50,961 nucleotides of DNA from an uncultured Actinomyces sp. (GCA_900541895.1 UWSI01000011.1:1-50961), one strand, 5' to 3'; numbered from the stretch's first letter, positions 33,642-43,212 are shown. Translations and numbers: made by a program. Notes: generated by a model not told the origin, from the letters alone.

Positions 33642-34763
33642 CTAGGCGCCGAAGGTTTCGCGAAGCTTGTCGAAGAAGGAGGATCCGCGCTTTTCAGGAC
33701 GGACGCTTTCTTCTCCGCGAACCTGGGAGAGCTCTTCAAGGAGCTCGCGTGAGCGGTCATCAAGTTTGCGCGGGATTTCGACGTTAATTGCGACGTGAAG
33801 GTCTCCGCGACCGGGGCGTTGGAGATGGCCAACACCCAGTCCATCCAAGCGAACCTCATCGCCGGGCTGTGTACCGGGCTGAATGGTCACAGACTGAGCG
33901 CCGTCCAATGTCTCCAGCTCAAAAGTGCTTCCCAAGGCAGCTGCGGTCATGGGAACGGTCACCGTCATGTACAGGTCGTCACCCTGACGCGAGAAAGTAG
34001 GATCGCGCTTTTCGACAATGTCAACGTAGAGATCACCATTGGGACCACCGCCGGGACCGGCCTCGCCCTGTCCGGCAAGACGCAGGCGCATTCCATCACC
34101 CGCGCCGGCGGGGATATCAATGGTCAAGTTGCGATGTGCACGAACGCGTCCCTGACCGGAGCATTCGTGACAGGGATGTTCAATGACGGTTCCATAACCC
34201 TGACAGCTTGGGCAGGGAACCTGAGTTTGCATAGTTCCCAGCATGGTGCGCTGCTGCTGGATCGAGTATCCCTGCCCCTTACAGGTCGTGCAGGTCACCG
34301 CTTCGGTTCCCGGCTCACACATAGCCCCGTGGCACACCTCGCAGGTCACATAGGTGTTGAGCGAAACCTGCTGGTGAGCACCAAAAGCCGCGTCCTTCAA
34401 AGTGATTGCAACCTGAGTCAGCTGGTCGCGGCCCTGGCGAGTGCGTGATGCCGGTCCTTGGTTTCCACCAAAGCCACCGGCGAAGGCGCCGCCGAACATT
34501 GTCGTCAGAATGTCACCAAAATCGAAGGATTCGGCGCCGTAACCACCGCCGCCGCGCGCAGCATCGGGACCGCCAATGTCGTACATACGGCGTTTTTCTG
34601 GGTCGGAGAGGGTTTCATAGGCAACCGACACGGCCTTGAAGGCTTCCTCATCCCCACCATAATCGGGGTGAGTTTCGCGGGCTTTCTTGCGATAGGCCTT
34701 CTTAATCTCGCTCTGGTCGGCATCGCGAGAGACTCCAAGGATTGCGTAGTAATCGTCGTTCAC
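33642..34763 (-). CDS. dnaJ: Chaperone DnaJ, type I (DnaJ2-like)
   Basis: 373-aa Hsp40 co-chaperone. J domain with HPD (REKARETHPDYGG, about 30-42), a Gly-rich G/F region, a zinc domain with four CxxCxGxG-like repeats (CEVCHGAM, CTTCKGQG, CPSCQGYG, CHECSGQG) and the C-terminal substrate-binding domain. Start is GTG with AAAGGA five nt upstream. Co-transcribed with hrcA, 21 bp upstream, so controlled by HrcA through the CIRCE box. Confidence 0.95.
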   Translation of the reverse strand: MNDDYYAILGVSRDADQSEIKKAYRKKARETHPDYGGDEEAFKAVSVAYETLSDPEKRRMYDIGGPDAARGGGGYGAESFDFGDILTTMFGGAFAGGFGGNQGPASRTRQGRDQLTQVAITLKDAAFGAHQQVSLNTYVTCEVCHGAMCEPGTEAVTCTTCKGQGYSIQQQRTMLGTMQTQVPCPSCQGYGTVIEHPCHECSGQGRVRAHRNLTIDIPAGAGDGMRLRLAGQGEAGPGGGPNGDLYVDIVEKRDPTFSRQGDDLYMTVTVPMTAAALGSTFELETLDGAQSVTIQPGTQPGDEVRLDGLGVGHLQRPGRGDLHVAINVEIPRKLDDRSRELLEELSQVRGEESVRPEKRGSSFFDKLRETFGA

Positions 34764-34784
34764 AAATGTCCTTTTGTAACCCGT

Positions 34785-35801
34785 TCAGTGTGTGGAATTC
34801 AGGAATTTAGAGAGGTACGAGGCCACGGCGCGGACCGTGGACATTGCCGAGGCGTAGTCCATGCGCGTGGGTCCAAGAACCCCGAGGTGCGCCGAGTTTT
34901 CTCCGGAGGCATAGGTTCCGGAGACAAGAGAGGTTTCAACGAAAGCGTCATGGCCGTTTTCAGAGCCAATGGAGACATGAACATCGCCGTTTCCTTCATC
35001 CATCTCAGCGAAAAGACGAAGAAGGACAACCTGCTCTTCCAAAGCGTCCAGGACCGGTGCAATGTCGTGGAAATCAACACCACTGCGCGCAAGATTCGAC
35101 ATCCCTGCCATTGCGATACGCGAGGAAGGCTCTCCCTGAAGCAAGGTCGCGACGGTGTCACTCATCTCTGTTGCAAATGCAAGCAGCGTCGGGGGAAGTG
35201 TCTGAGAGAGCACCTCACAATGCGCACGCACCTGAGCAGCACTCATTCCCTGGTAAGCAGCATTAAGAACCGCACGAACAGCCAAAAGATCATCTTGAGT
35301 GACGTCCTGAGGCATCTCACGCAGGCGTTCAAAAACCTTGCCCTGCTGGGTAATGACAACAACCAACAATCGCTGATCTGACAGGTCAACGCATTCAATT
35401 CGACTGAGCGTCGAGCGCGCATGAACAGGGTATTCAATGAGCGCCACCTGATGCGTCACTTGAGCAAGCAAACGCACGGTATTCATGACGACATCGTCTA
35501 AATCCTGCGCCTGTGCCAAGAATTTTTCGACGGCTTGGCGTTCTGCCGGACTCATCGGCTTGAGAGTGGACAGCTGATCAACAAAGGCGCGATAGCCCTT
35601 ATCCGTCGGAACACGTCCCGCGCTGGTATGAGGTTGGTAGATCAGCCCGGCTTCTTCAAGAACGGCCATATCGTTACGAATAGTGGCCGAAGATACCCCG
35701 AGGTCTTGAGATTGCGCGATCGCTTTAGATCCAACAGGTTCACGTGTGTGGACATACTGGGACACGATGGCACGAAGAACGTCCAGACGCCGGTCGTTCA
35801 T
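34785..35801 (-). CDS. hrcA: Heat-inducible transcription repressor HrcA
   Basis: 338 aa. N-terminal winged helix (DVLRAIVSQYVHTREPVGSKAIAQ, then GVSSATIRNDMAVLEEAGLIYQPHTSAGRVPTDKGYRAFVD), the HrcA signature block, followed by the dimerisation/GroEL-sensing domain. GGAGG precedes the ATG closely. It heads the hrcA-dnaJ-rsmE-phoH-ybeY-corC-era run and is autoregulated by a CIRCE element 16 bp ahead of its start. Confidence 0.95.
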   Translation of the reverse strand: MNDRRLDVLRAIVSQYVHTREPVGSKAIAQSQDLGVSSATIRNDMAVLEEAGLIYQPHTSAGRVPTDKGYRAFVDQLSTLKPMSPAERQAVEKFLAQAQDLDDVVMNTVRLLAQVTHQVALIEYPVHARSTLSRIECVDLSDQRLLVVVITQQGKVFERLREMPQDVTQDDLLAVRAVLNAAYQGMSAAQVRAHCEVLSQTLPPTLLAFATEMSDTVATLLQGEPSSRIAMAGMSNLARSGVDFHDIAPVLDALEEQVVLLRLFAEMDEGNGDVHVSIGSENGHDAFVETSLVSGTYASGENSAHLGVLGPTRMDYASAMSTVRAVASYLSKFLNSTH

Positions 35802-35816
35802 TCATCCTCCCTCATT

Positions 35817-35841
35817 TGGCACTCACGCTATCTGAGTGCCA
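35817..35841. promoter_or_regulatory. CIRCE operator of hrcA-dnaJ
   Basis: TGGCACTC-N9-GAGTGCCA, perfect 8-bp arms (35817-35824 and 35834-35841) with the standard 9-bp spacer. The consensus is TTAGCACTC-N9-GAGTGCTAA; here the outer A/T pair is replaced by G/C. HrcA binds this element to repress transcription until heat shock. Confidence 0.93.
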
Positions 35842-35892
35842 GTTTACCGCGGGATTACCTTTTTCGTCCCCTCATCAGCACTTTCCACCGAG

Positions 35893-36789
35893 TTATTCCA
35901 AACCCGACTGCGTCACAAAATCAATGAGCTCTTCAACCCGACCCAAAAGTGCCGGTTCAAGATCCTTATAGTTACGAACGGTCGATAAGATCCGCTTCCA
36001 GCCATGAGCAATATCCGCCTGGTTTGCGTGAGGCCACCCCAAGTATTCCAAGGTTCCGTGCTTAATATCGGTCCCTTTGGGAACATCCGGCCATGCCTGG
36101 AGCCCCAGGCGCTGCGGCTTCACAGCTTGCCAAATATCAACGAAGGGGTGCCCGACCACCAACACCGCGTCTTTCCAACGGATAGATACGGCCTCGGCAA
36201 TGCGCGATTCCTTGGAGCCCGGGACCAGGTGATCAACCAGGACTCCAGCGCGGACGGTTTTTGTGGGTCCAAAAACTTCAAGAATTTCCTCTAAGTGATC
36301 CACGCCTTCTAGAAGCTGCACGGCAACGCCAACATCGGCTAGGTCCTCGCCCCACACGTGCTGGATCAGTTCCGCATCGTGACGGCCTTCAACCCAGATG
36401 CGCGATTGCCTGGCAACCCGAGCCACTCGCTTCTCGGGGGCGATCGACCCCGAATTCGTCAGCGCGCGGCCACCCGGAGTGGTGAGCGTAGGAGCTTTTG
36501 GAGCAGGAGCAGCCTTCGGAGGGAGCGCGATAATCGGCTTGCCCTCCAACCAAAACCCGCCTCCTAGGGGGAAAGAACGCTTCCGGCCTCGACGGTCTTC
36601 AAGCTCAACCAGGTGCACTCCCCCGGATTTTTCAACGCGAGTGACCGCGCCAACCCATCCGCTGGAAATGTCCTCAAGCACCATGCCGTACTCGACGGGT
36701 ACCTCCACCGAGCGCGGTCGCCGAGCGCCCGGCCCATCGCGGTGCGGGTCGAATTCAAAGATATTTGTCCCGTACATATCTGAAGTCAC
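35893..36789 (-). CDS. DUF3097 family protein
   Basis: 298 aa, a family found widely in actinobacteria, function unknown. Seen: an N-terminal MYGTNIFE block typical of the family, a beta-rich first part (EYGMVLEDISSGWVGAVTRVEKSGG...HLVELEDRRGRKRSFPLG), a Pro/Ala linker (about 90-105), and a toprim-like second half (RIWVEGRHDAELIQHVWGEDL, VLVDHLVPGSKESRIAEAV, VLVVGHPFVDIWQAVKP). Start GTG 36789 lacks a ribosome binding site; the ATG at 36777 is an alternative. Lies between hemW and hrcA, a conserved neighbourhood. Confidence 0.85.
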   Translation of the reverse strand: MTSDMYGTNIFEFDPHRDGPGARRPRSVEVPVEYGMVLEDISSGWVGAVTRVEKSGGVHLVELEDRRGRKRSFPLGGGFWLEGKPIIALPPKAAPAPKAPTLTTPGGRALTNSGSIAPEKRVARVARQSRIWVEGRHDAELIQHVWGEDLADVGVAVQLLEGVDHLEEILEVFGPTKTVRAGVLVDHLVPGSKESRIAEAVSIRWKDAVLVVGHPFVDIWQAVKPQRLGLQAWPDVPKGTDIKHGTLEYLGWPHANQADIAHGWKRILSTVRNYKDLEPALLGRVEELIDFVTQSGLE

Positions 36790-36881
36790 CGCACAACACT
36801 ATGAGCGCGAGCGCCCCTGACACGCTTCAACACTCGGATTCGGAGAAGTTGTGCGACTCCTAACTCAGTAGCCGCACAGAC

Positions 36882-38150
36882 TCAGTAACCCAAGAGGCAG
36901 CGGGTCACGTAATCCGCCAATAGACGTCCCTGAAGGGTCACGATCGCGCGGCCTTGGGCGGCGGGTGCTGCCTCGATCAGCCCTTCCGAGGCCAAAGTCG
37001 GGAGAGCTTGGAGGAATGTGTCGCGCTCGGCTCCAGCGTGAGGCGCTTCCACACCTTCACTGGTGCGCACTGCGAGCAAAACACGTTCCATCTCTCGCGT
37101 TTGCGCATCAAGAATTTCACCTGCCTGTGCGGGGGAAAGCCCCTGGGTAACGCGCTGCGCATAGGCGGAGGGATGCTTGACATTCCACCAGCGATAGCGA
37201 CCGACATGAGAGTGCGCTCCGGGTCCGAACCCCCACCAATCCCAGTCACGCCAATAGGCAAGGTTGTGTCTCGAGGCATGACGAAGCTGAGTCGATAGGC
37301 ACCCTTCTTCTCCCGATTCCCGCCGGGCAAAATTAGAGATCTCATACCAGGCGTATCCGGCTTCGCCCAGCAGGCGATCGGCAATTTCATATTTCGAGGC
37401 CTCATCGTCAGGGTCTGGCATGGGGAGCTCTCCGCGGGCTACCTGCATTCCCATCTTGGTTCCCTCTTCGATGACCAGCGCGTAAGCACTGATGTGATTC
37501 GGTTCCATCGCGATGGCCTCGCGAAGAGAAACCTCCCAATCCTGCAGACTTTCACCCGGAGCACCGTAAATGAGATCAACAGAGACATCTAAACCTAGCT
37601 GACGAGCAGCTATAACAAGTCCGGGAAGTCTTGTTGGGTCATGACGGCGGTCCAGCGTGCGCAAAACCGCGGGGACAGCAGATTGCATACCAAATGACAC
37701 GCGGGTAAACCCAGCCTTATGCAGACGTTCAAGAACGGCCTCGTCAAGGCTTTCGGGATTGGCTTCCACCGTGACTTCTGCACCGGGAACAATCCCAAAG
37801 TTCTGGCGAATGCCGTCAAGTAGACGGGCGAGCGCGGCGGGGTCAAGAAGGGTGGGTGTTCCTCCGCCGAAGAAAATGCTCGAGGCCGGGCGTGCAGGCA
37901 TCTGAGCATCGCTGAGAATTTGCGCAGCTAGGCTCATTTCCGCGAGCGCGCTGGAGTCGTAGCTCACGCGGTCTGCACCGGGACCAAAACCCACCGTGTA
38001 GGTGTTGAAGTCACAATATCCACAGCGCACCTGACAAAAAGGGACATGGACGTAGATCGACAATGGGCGATGAGCGCTCGCTTCTGCGAGCTGCGGAAGA
38101 AGTACGCCGCGTGGATCCCAGGGCTGACCGTCTGGCTGTGCTGGACTCAT
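36882..38150 (-). CDS. hemW: HemW-type radical SAM protein (heme chaperone)
   Basis: 422 aa. The radical SAM cluster motif is CQVRCGYC within YVHVPFCQVRCGYCDFNTY; SIFFGGGTPTLLDP and NPESLDEAVLERLHKAGFTRVSFGMQSAVP follow, then the C-terminal HemN-type domain. It has the HemW form (no extra N-terminal Cys of HemN), so heme insertion or trafficking rather than coproporphyrinogen oxidation is likely. ATG 38150 overlaps the stop of the upstream MFS gene as ATGA; the open frame to 38282 lies inside that gene. Confidence 0.92.
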   Translation of the reverse strand: MSPAQPDGQPWDPRGVLLPQLAEASAHRPLSIYVHVPFCQVRCGYCDFNTYTVGFGPGADRVSYDSSALAEMSLAAQILSDAQMPARPASSIFFGGGTPTLLDPAALARLLDGIRQNFGIVPGAEVTVEANPESLDEAVLERLHKAGFTRVSFGMQSAVPAVLRTLDRRHDPTRLPGLVIAARQLGLDVSVDLIYGAPGESLQDWEVSLREAIAMEPNHISAYALVIEEGTKMGMQVARGELPMPDPDDEASKYEIADRLLGEAGYAWYEISNFARRESGEEGCLSTQLRHASRHNLAYWRDWDWWGFGPGAHSHVGRYRWWNVKHPSAYAQRVTQGLSPAQAGEILDAQTREMERVLLAVRTSEGVEAPHAGAERDTFLQALPTLASEGLIEAAPAAQGRAIVTLQGRLLADYVTRCLLGY

Positions 38151-39478
38151 CGCGAGTGCGGCCTGGAGGTCGAGCGGGCAACAACTTGAGAAATCACAAC
38201 CAGGCTTCCTGTCAGTATCGTCAATACGATGAAGGGCCAAAACCAGCTCGCTGTCAGATCGAACATGCGCCCAATAGCCCACGGCCCCAACGCACCAAGA
38301 CCATAACCAAGGCTTTGGACGAGCGCCGAAAGCGTTCGCGTCTGCGCCGTAGTGGTCGTGCGTTCAATAACCAGCGTAAAGGTAATTGAGAAGAATGCAC
38401 CTTGACCCAGTCCCCCGCACGCGCTCCACACAACCCACAAGGAGGGAAACAGGAGCATCCCAAGGGGCATGAGAAACCATGCACAAGAGACTATCCCCAG
38501 GATTGTCGACGTTTGGCCACGGATCAGTCGCTGAAGGGCCATCATTGTCAGAGGCGCGATGACTCCAATGACGTGGTAGATCGAGGCGGCAAATCCGGCA
38601 TCGGTACTGTTCATCTGCAGCATTTCTGCCAAGATTCGCGGCAACCATGCAGCAACACCGAAATAGCAGAAAGTATTGATTGCGAAAGCACACGCCATGA
38701 GCCAAGCGATCGGCCAGCGATAGATTTCCGAGGCCGTGGCCGCTCCGCTGGTGACGAGCCCATCGTCTGAGCGAAGCTTCCAACCTGCCTTGCGTGCCAG
38801 AAACGGCCGGATTCCCGGGTGTTTGAAGGGGTAGACGATCAAGCAGGCCACTAGGGCAAGTAGAGCTGGACCGACTCCCCATATTCCAGCAGCACCTTGC
38901 CAACCAACATAGGCAACTAGGGGAAAGGTAAAAGCCGTCGAGGCCGCGATCATCACATCGATCATCGTGGAGTAAATGGCAGTCATGATCCCCGCGCGGT
39001 GGCGAAAGTCCCTGCTGATCAGCATGGTGATCACAAGATTCCCCGCCGTTGTTCCAAGGCCAATCAGGAAAGTCCCCAGAAAAAGGGTTGAGCTGTATCC
39101 CAGAGAGCGCACGATCGCACCGACGATGACGATCACCAATCCAAGTGACACAGCGTGGTTAAGACCAACACGGCGAAGGACAATCGAGGTCAGCGGGGTG
39201 AAGAACCCGAAGCAGAAGACCGGGATAGAAGTGACCAAGCCGGCCTCGGCGGCAGAAAGTCCCAGTTCTTTTTGAACAACGTCAATAATCGGAGGCAGCG
39301 CGGTGATGCCTCCTCGCAACGATCCGGCAAGAAGGATGAAAGCGCTGAGAATGATGAGGATCCACACGAACCTACGCTGGAAAAATCGCGCGTAAGCACC
39401 CTGTTTCACGGCAAGCTCTTTCTTCGTTGTGACCACACACCCATCAGCAATGTTTTCACAGTTCGCGGTGGAAATCAC
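38147..39478 (-). CDS. MFS transporter, CynX/NimT-like
   Basis: 443 aa with twelve predicted TM segments. The N-terminal half has LGLSAAEAGLVTSIPVFCFGFFTPL and GLGTTAGNLVITMLISRDF, close to the CynX/NimT (cyanate/2-nitroimidazole) family pattern; the substrate is unknown. The start is GTG 39478; GTG 39409 with AAAGAG upstream is an alternative that would remove a Cys-containing leader of 23 residues. Its coupling to hemW by ATGA is unusual since the two have no known link. Confidence 0.83.
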   Translation of the reverse strand: MISTANCENIADGCVVTTKKELAVKQGAYARFFQRRFVWILIILSAFILLAGSLRGGITALPPIIDVVQKELGLSAAEAGLVTSIPVFCFGFFTPLTSIVLRRVGLNHAVSLGLVIVIVGAIVRSLGYSSTLFLGTFLIGLGTTAGNLVITMLISRDFRHRAGIMTAIYSTMIDVMIAASTAFTFPLVAYVGWQGAAGIWGVGPALLALVACLIVYPFKHPGIRPFLARKAGWKLRSDDGLVTSGAATASEIYRWPIAWLMACAFAINTFCYFGVAAWLPRILAEMLQMNSTDAGFAASIYHVIGVIAPLTMMALQRLIRGQTSTILGIVSCAWFLMPLGMLLFPSLWVVWSACGGLGQGAFFSITFTLVIERTTTTAQTRTLSALVQSLGYGLGALGPWAIGRMFDLTASWFWPFIVLTILTGSLVVISQVVARSTSRPHSR

Positions 39479-39531
39479 CTAGCGTACAAATTCCCCCCGG
39501 GCAGCGGGTACAACTCGAAAAGAATATGACC

Positions 39532-39563
39532 GTGCCCGCTTCCTCTTACGGGGAAGCGGGCAC
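39532..39563. terminator. Hairpin between trmB and the MFS gene
   Basis: GTGCCCGCTTCC (39532-39543) and GGAAGCGGGCAC (39552-39563) form perfect 12-bp arms. On the minus strand GGTCATATTCTTTT follows, a weak U-tract. Likely the terminator of lepA-trmB. Confidence 0.65.
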
Positions 39564-39564
39564 A

Positions 39565-39831
39565 CGTTGCGGACCGAGGCGGGGGATTCTCGGTTCATCG
39601 AGGAAGCCCCGCCCCGCGCGTTCTCGAGAGAACGCATCTCCACTCTTCGCAGATCCGCCTATCGCGAAGAGGAAGCCGGCGTTTCACGCAAGGTGAAAGC
39701 TCAATGCATCAGACAGCATATAAAACTTTGTCAACCACGTGAAATATTGACACCCAGAATGTCACGTGAATCTCTTTGTGACACGGGAGAAAAGGATGGT
39801 GAGCATGCAACAATTTGGGGTCCGATCGCCA
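39565..39831. other. Non-coding spacer downstream of trmB with an E-box-like inverted repeat
   Basis: I see no convincing gene here. It holds an inverted repeat CACGTGA (39736-39742) and TCACGTG (39762-39768) 19 bp apart, with a TTGACA (39747-39752) between the arms but no good -10. A plus-strand open frame from 39567 runs into trmB and looks like its shadow; the stretch could hide a small RNA. Confidence 0.3.
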
Positions 39832-40704
39832 TCATTTCCGAGGCACGCGAACTCCAACGACATCATGAGCCCTGCGCCCCGCGTCAATACCTCGGGTTTC
39901 AAAATGGGTGACGACTCGCCCCTCATATCGGGGAGCAAATCCACCGCGCTGGGGTTGAGGATCTTCTGGATCAGGCCTTTGCCCCACGTGAGGATTCTCA
40001 AAGAGCGGGCAGGCTTCGATGACATCACGCATTTGCCAGGCGTAGTCATCCCAGTCGGTCGCAAGACGCCACACTCCCCCATCGCGGAGCACTCGGGCAA
40101 CTTGGAGCGCGAAGGCATCGCTAACGAGGCGGCGCTTGCGGTGGCGCGCTTTCCTCCACGGGTCAGGGAAGAAGGTCCAGACCTCGTCAAGGCAGGCATC
40201 CCCCAGCATGATCGGGAGCGCCTGCGCAACATCGGCCTCGAGAACTCGAATATTGTCGACGCCGGCTTCTACAGCCTTTGAAACTAACTTCGCAATCCCA
40301 GGAACCCACACTTCAAGCGCAAGATAATCACGATCGGGATGAGCAGCAGCCGCAGCGACGATCTGTTCGCCCGTTCCCGATCCGATCTCCAAAGTCAGCG
40401 GAGCGCTACGACCAAATAGTTCAACGGGGTCCAGTCGAAAATCCTCGGCAACGGTCGTGTAGCCAATGCCTCGGCGGGGCTCAATGACGTAGCGTTCGGC
40501 GTGAGCATCCCACGTCCGCGCAAGGTTTGGAGGAAGCTCACGACTGCGCCGAGTGAAGGATTTGGTCCGGCTCATGAAGACGGTCCCCTCGGGTGCGCCT
40601 CCCGGCCGACGACCATTGCGCGTGTTGACGCCAGCAGACTGAGCGATATCTGCAGCCTGTGCTGCCGCCCCGCCCGCGGCCTCGTTATCCTCTGCCACGA
40701 TCAT
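39832..40704 (-). CDS. trmB: tRNA (guanine-N7-)-methyltransferase
   Basis: Makes m7G46 in tRNA. 290 aa. SAM site TLEIGSGTGEQIVAAAAAHPDRDYLALEVW and the TrmB block DEVWTFFPDPWRKARHRKRRLVS are clear, then WRLATDWDDYAWQMRDVIEA. About 45 low-complexity residues precede the SFTRRSRELPP start of the conserved part, so translation may begin later, for example at the Met before SRTKSFTRRSREL. The annotated ATG overlaps the lepA stop by ATGA. Confidence 0.92.
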   Translation of the reverse strand: MIVAEDNEAAGGAAAQAADIAQSAGVNTRNGRRPGGAPEGTVFMSRTKSFTRRSRELPPNLARTWDAHAERYVIEPRRGIGYTTVAEDFRLDPVELFGRSAPLTLEIGSGTGEQIVAAAAAHPDRDYLALEVWVPGIAKLVSKAVEAGVDNIRVLEADVAQALPIMLGDACLDEVWTFFPDPWRKARHRKRRLVSDAFALQVARVLRDGGVWRLATDWDDYAWQMRDVIEACPLFENPHVGQRPDPEDPQPQRGGFAPRYEGRVVTHFETRGIDAGRRAHDVVGVRVPRK

Positions 40705-42560
40705 TTCTTTCCGGTGGGCACGTCAGAGGTCAGCGCAGCGATGAAGGCCTCTTGGGGCACGTCCACGCGCCCGATCGACTTCATACGTTTCTTGCCTTCC
40801 TTCTGCTTCTCCAGCAGCTTGCGCTTACGAGTGATATCGCCGCCGTAGCACTTGGCAAGCATGTCCTTGCGAAGAGCCTTGATGTTTTCACGGGCAATAA
40901 CGCGTGCGCCCACCGCAGCTTGGACGGGGATTTCGAACTGTTGACGTGGGATCAGTTCCTTCAAGCGCTTCGTCATTCGCAGACCATAGGCATAGGCCTG
41001 ATCCTTGTGGACAATAGCGCTGAAGGCATCCACGCGGTCACCGTTGAGCAGAATATCGACCTTGACCAGGTCGGCAACCTGCTCGCCGCTCTCGTGGTAG
41101 TCCAGCGAGGCATAGCCGCGAGTGCGCGACTTCAGGTGATCGAAGAAATCGAAGACGATCTCTGCGAGAGGCAGCTGATAGTGCAGCTCAACGCGATCCT
41201 CAGAGAGGTAGTCCATTCCTCGCATGGTTCCACGGCGATCTTGGCACAGTTCCATAATCGTGCCCGTGAATTCAGTCGGAGTCAGGATCGTTGCATTAAC
41301 AACTGGCTCACGGACCTCAGAGATCTTCCCCTCGGGGAATTCTGAGGGGTTATCGACCTGAATTTCGGTCCCATCTTCAGCAACGACCTTGTAGACAACG
41401 TTCGGAGCCGTGGCAATCAGGTCCAGCTTGAATTCACGCTCTAAGCGTTCGCGGACAATTTCGAGGTGGAGAAGCCCCAGGAAACCGCATCGGAAACCAA
41501 AGCCCAGTGCCGCACTGGATTCGGGTTCGAAGGTGAGCGCTGCATCATTGAGCTGAAGGCGCTCAAGTGCGTCACGCAGGTCCGGGAAATCCGAACCATC
41601 GACCGGGTAAATGCCCGAGAAGACCATGGGTCGCGGATCGCGGTAACCGGCCAGCGGTTCCTCGGCACCGCGAACTGCGGAAGTCATAGTGTCACCAACA
41701 CGGGATTGACGAACGTCTTTCACGCCGGTGATGAGGTAGCCGACTTCACCTGCACCAATCCCTTGCGAGGGGGTTGGTTCTGGCGAAATAACACCAATCT
41801 CAAGAAGCTCGTGGGTCGCGCCCGTCGACATCATTCGGACGCGCTCGCGGGTGGAGAGCATGCCATCGACAACTCGGACGTAAGTAACAACGCCTCGATA
41901 GGTGTCGTAAACAGAGTCGAAAATCATCGCTCGGGTCGGGGCGTCGGGGTTACCCGAAGGCGAGGGAATCTGGCGCACGATCTCATCAAGAAGGGCGGGA
42001 ACGCCTTCGCCAGTTTTGCCTGAAACTCGCAGAACTTCATCGGGCTCGACGCCAATGAGCTGACCAATTTCTTGGGCGTACTTTTCGGGCTGAGCTCCGG
42101 GAAGGTCAATCTTGTTCAGCACGGGGATGATCGTGAGGTCATTTTCCATTGCCAGGTAGAGGTTTGCCAGAGTCTGGGCCTCAATACCCTGTGCGGCATC
42201 AACAAGGAGGACTGCTCCTTCACATGCGGCCAAGGACCGCGAGACCTCGTAGGTAAAGTCGACGTGTCCGGGGGTATCGATCATATTCAGGGCGAAAGGC
42301 TCACCTTCGAAGGCCCAGGGCATACGCACTGCCTGGCTTTTGATAGTGATGCCGCGTTCGCGCTCAATATCCATGCGATCCAAGTACTGATCGCGCATAT
42401 CTCGACTGGCGACCACACCGGTGAGTTGGAGCATGCGGTCAGCCAGAGTGGACTTGCCGTGATCGATGTGAGCGATGATGCAGAAATTACGGATACGTTC
42501 CTGCGGAGTGGCCGCGGGTTGGATCTGCGCGAGCTGCTCAGGAGTAGGAATCGGGGACAA
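40701..42560 (-). CDS. lepA: Elongation factor 4 (LepA)
   Basis: Ribosome-associated translational GTPase; acts in initiation/assembly or back-translocation depending on the model. G1 AHIDHGKST, G2 region ERERGITIKSQ, G3 DTPGHVDF and G4 NKIDLPGA are intact; the LepA-specific C-terminal domain (GARVIARENIKALRKDMLAKCYGGDITRKRKLLEKQKEGKKRMKSIG) is complete. The best start is TTG 42560: GGAGG lies six nt upstream, giving 619 aa. The longer ATG at 42614 adds 18 residues and has no ribosome binding site. The 290-bp divergent region to rpsT should carry promoters for both. Confidence 0.94.
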   Translation of the reverse strand: MSPIPTPEQLAQIQPAATPQERIRNFCIIAHIDHGKSTLADRMLQLTGVVASRDMRDQYLDRMDIERERGITIKSQAVRMPWAFEGEPFALNMIDTPGHVDFTYEVSRSLAACEGAVLLVDAAQGIEAQTLANLYLAMENDLTIIPVLNKIDLPGAQPEKYAQEIGQLIGVEPDEVLRVSGKTGEGVPALLDEIVRQIPSPSGNPDAPTRAMIFDSVYDTYRGVVTYVRVVDGMLSTRERVRMMSTGATHELLEIGVISPEPTPSQGIGAGEVGYLITGVKDVRQSRVGDTMTSAVRGAEEPLAGYRDPRPMVFSGIYPVDGSDFPDLRDALERLQLNDAALTFEPESSAALGFGFRCGFLGLLHLEIVRERLEREFKLDLIATAPNVVYKVVAEDGTEIQVDNPSEFPEGKISEVREPVVNATILTPTEFTGTIMELCQDRRGTMRGMDYLSEDRVELHYQLPLAEIVFDFFDHLKSRTRGYASLDYHESGEQVADLVKVDILLNGDRVDAFSAIVHKDQAYAYGLRMTKRLKELIPRQQFEIPVQAAVGARVIARENIKALRKDMLAKCYGGDITRKRKLLEKQKEGKKRMKSIGRVDVPQEAFIAALTSDVPTGKK

Positions 42561-42850
42561 GCAAGACCTCCGGAAGGGTTGTGACGTCTGGTCTATCGTC
42601 CCATTAGTAAGCACCGGGGTGCCAATTCCACGCCGATAGGGTGTGCGTTCTCACCATTTATCGGGCTTTTATAGGGATATCGGAGGTCGTTCTGCGCTTC
42701 TATTTCTGCTAAAGTTGTCCTTCGGACTCCCAGCCTGGTCGGGCAGGGGGTCTGGTTAGAGTCGTTTGCGGGTGTCCCCATGCCCCAGTCCCGACACTGA
42801 CACAGCCCTCACCGACCTGTACGAACGAAAGACCAAGGAGTAATCCGACT

Positions 42851-43114
42851 GTGGCGAACATTAAGTCTCAGATCAAGCGGATCCGCACCAACGAGAAGCG
42901 CCGTCAGCGCAACCTGGCAGTCAAGTCTGAACTGAAGACCCTGGTGCGCAAGACTCGCGAAGCCGTCGAGGCTGGCGACAAGGAAGCAGCTATTGAAGCT
43001 CTGCGCGTCGCATCGCGTAAGCTCGACAAGGCCGTCTCGAAGGGCGTTATTCACCGCAACCAGGCCGCGAACCGCAAGTCCAAGCTTGCCCGTCGCGTCC
43101 AGTCGCTCGGCTGA
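42851..43114 (+). CDS. rpsT: 30S ribosomal protein S20
   Basis: 87 aa, Lys/Arg-rich, MANIKSQIKRIRTNEKRRQRN at the N-terminus and helical throughout; all typical of bS20. The start is GTG, with AAGGAG 11 nt upstream. Divergent from lepA, a common arrangement. The upstream 42561-42850 is GC-rich around 42725-42760, and a TANNNT-type -10 (TAAAGT at 42711-42716) is a weak promoter candidate; a long leader could allow autoregulation, but I see no defined structure. Confidence 0.95.
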   Translation: MANIKSQIKRIRTNEKRRQRNLAVKSELKTLVRKTREAVEAGDKEAAIEALRVASRKLDKAVSKGVIHRNQAANRKSKLARRVQSLG

Positions 43115-43129
43115 TTTAATCGCTTGATG

Positions 43130-43166
43130 TGGTCCTTGCAGGAAACTGCAGGGGCCACATTTTTAT
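43130..43166 (+). terminator. Terminator of rpsT
   Basis: TGTGGTCCTTGCAG (43130-43143) pairs with CTGCAGGGGCCACA (43148-43161) with two G-U pairs and a GAAA loop, followed by TTTTT. It starts 15 bp after the rpsT stop. Confidence 0.85.
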
Positions 43167-43212
43167 GTGCCAAGGGTGAGTATCTTTATCTACCAAAGCT
43201 AAGGAGCCAAAG

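Noticed and set aside
34458..35381. 307-codon plus-strand open frame
   Set aside because: Antisense to dnaJ and hrcA, both certain genes.
39766..40281. 171-codon plus-strand open frame
   Set aside because: Antisense to trmB, whose SAM-binding and PDPW motifs are on the minus strand.
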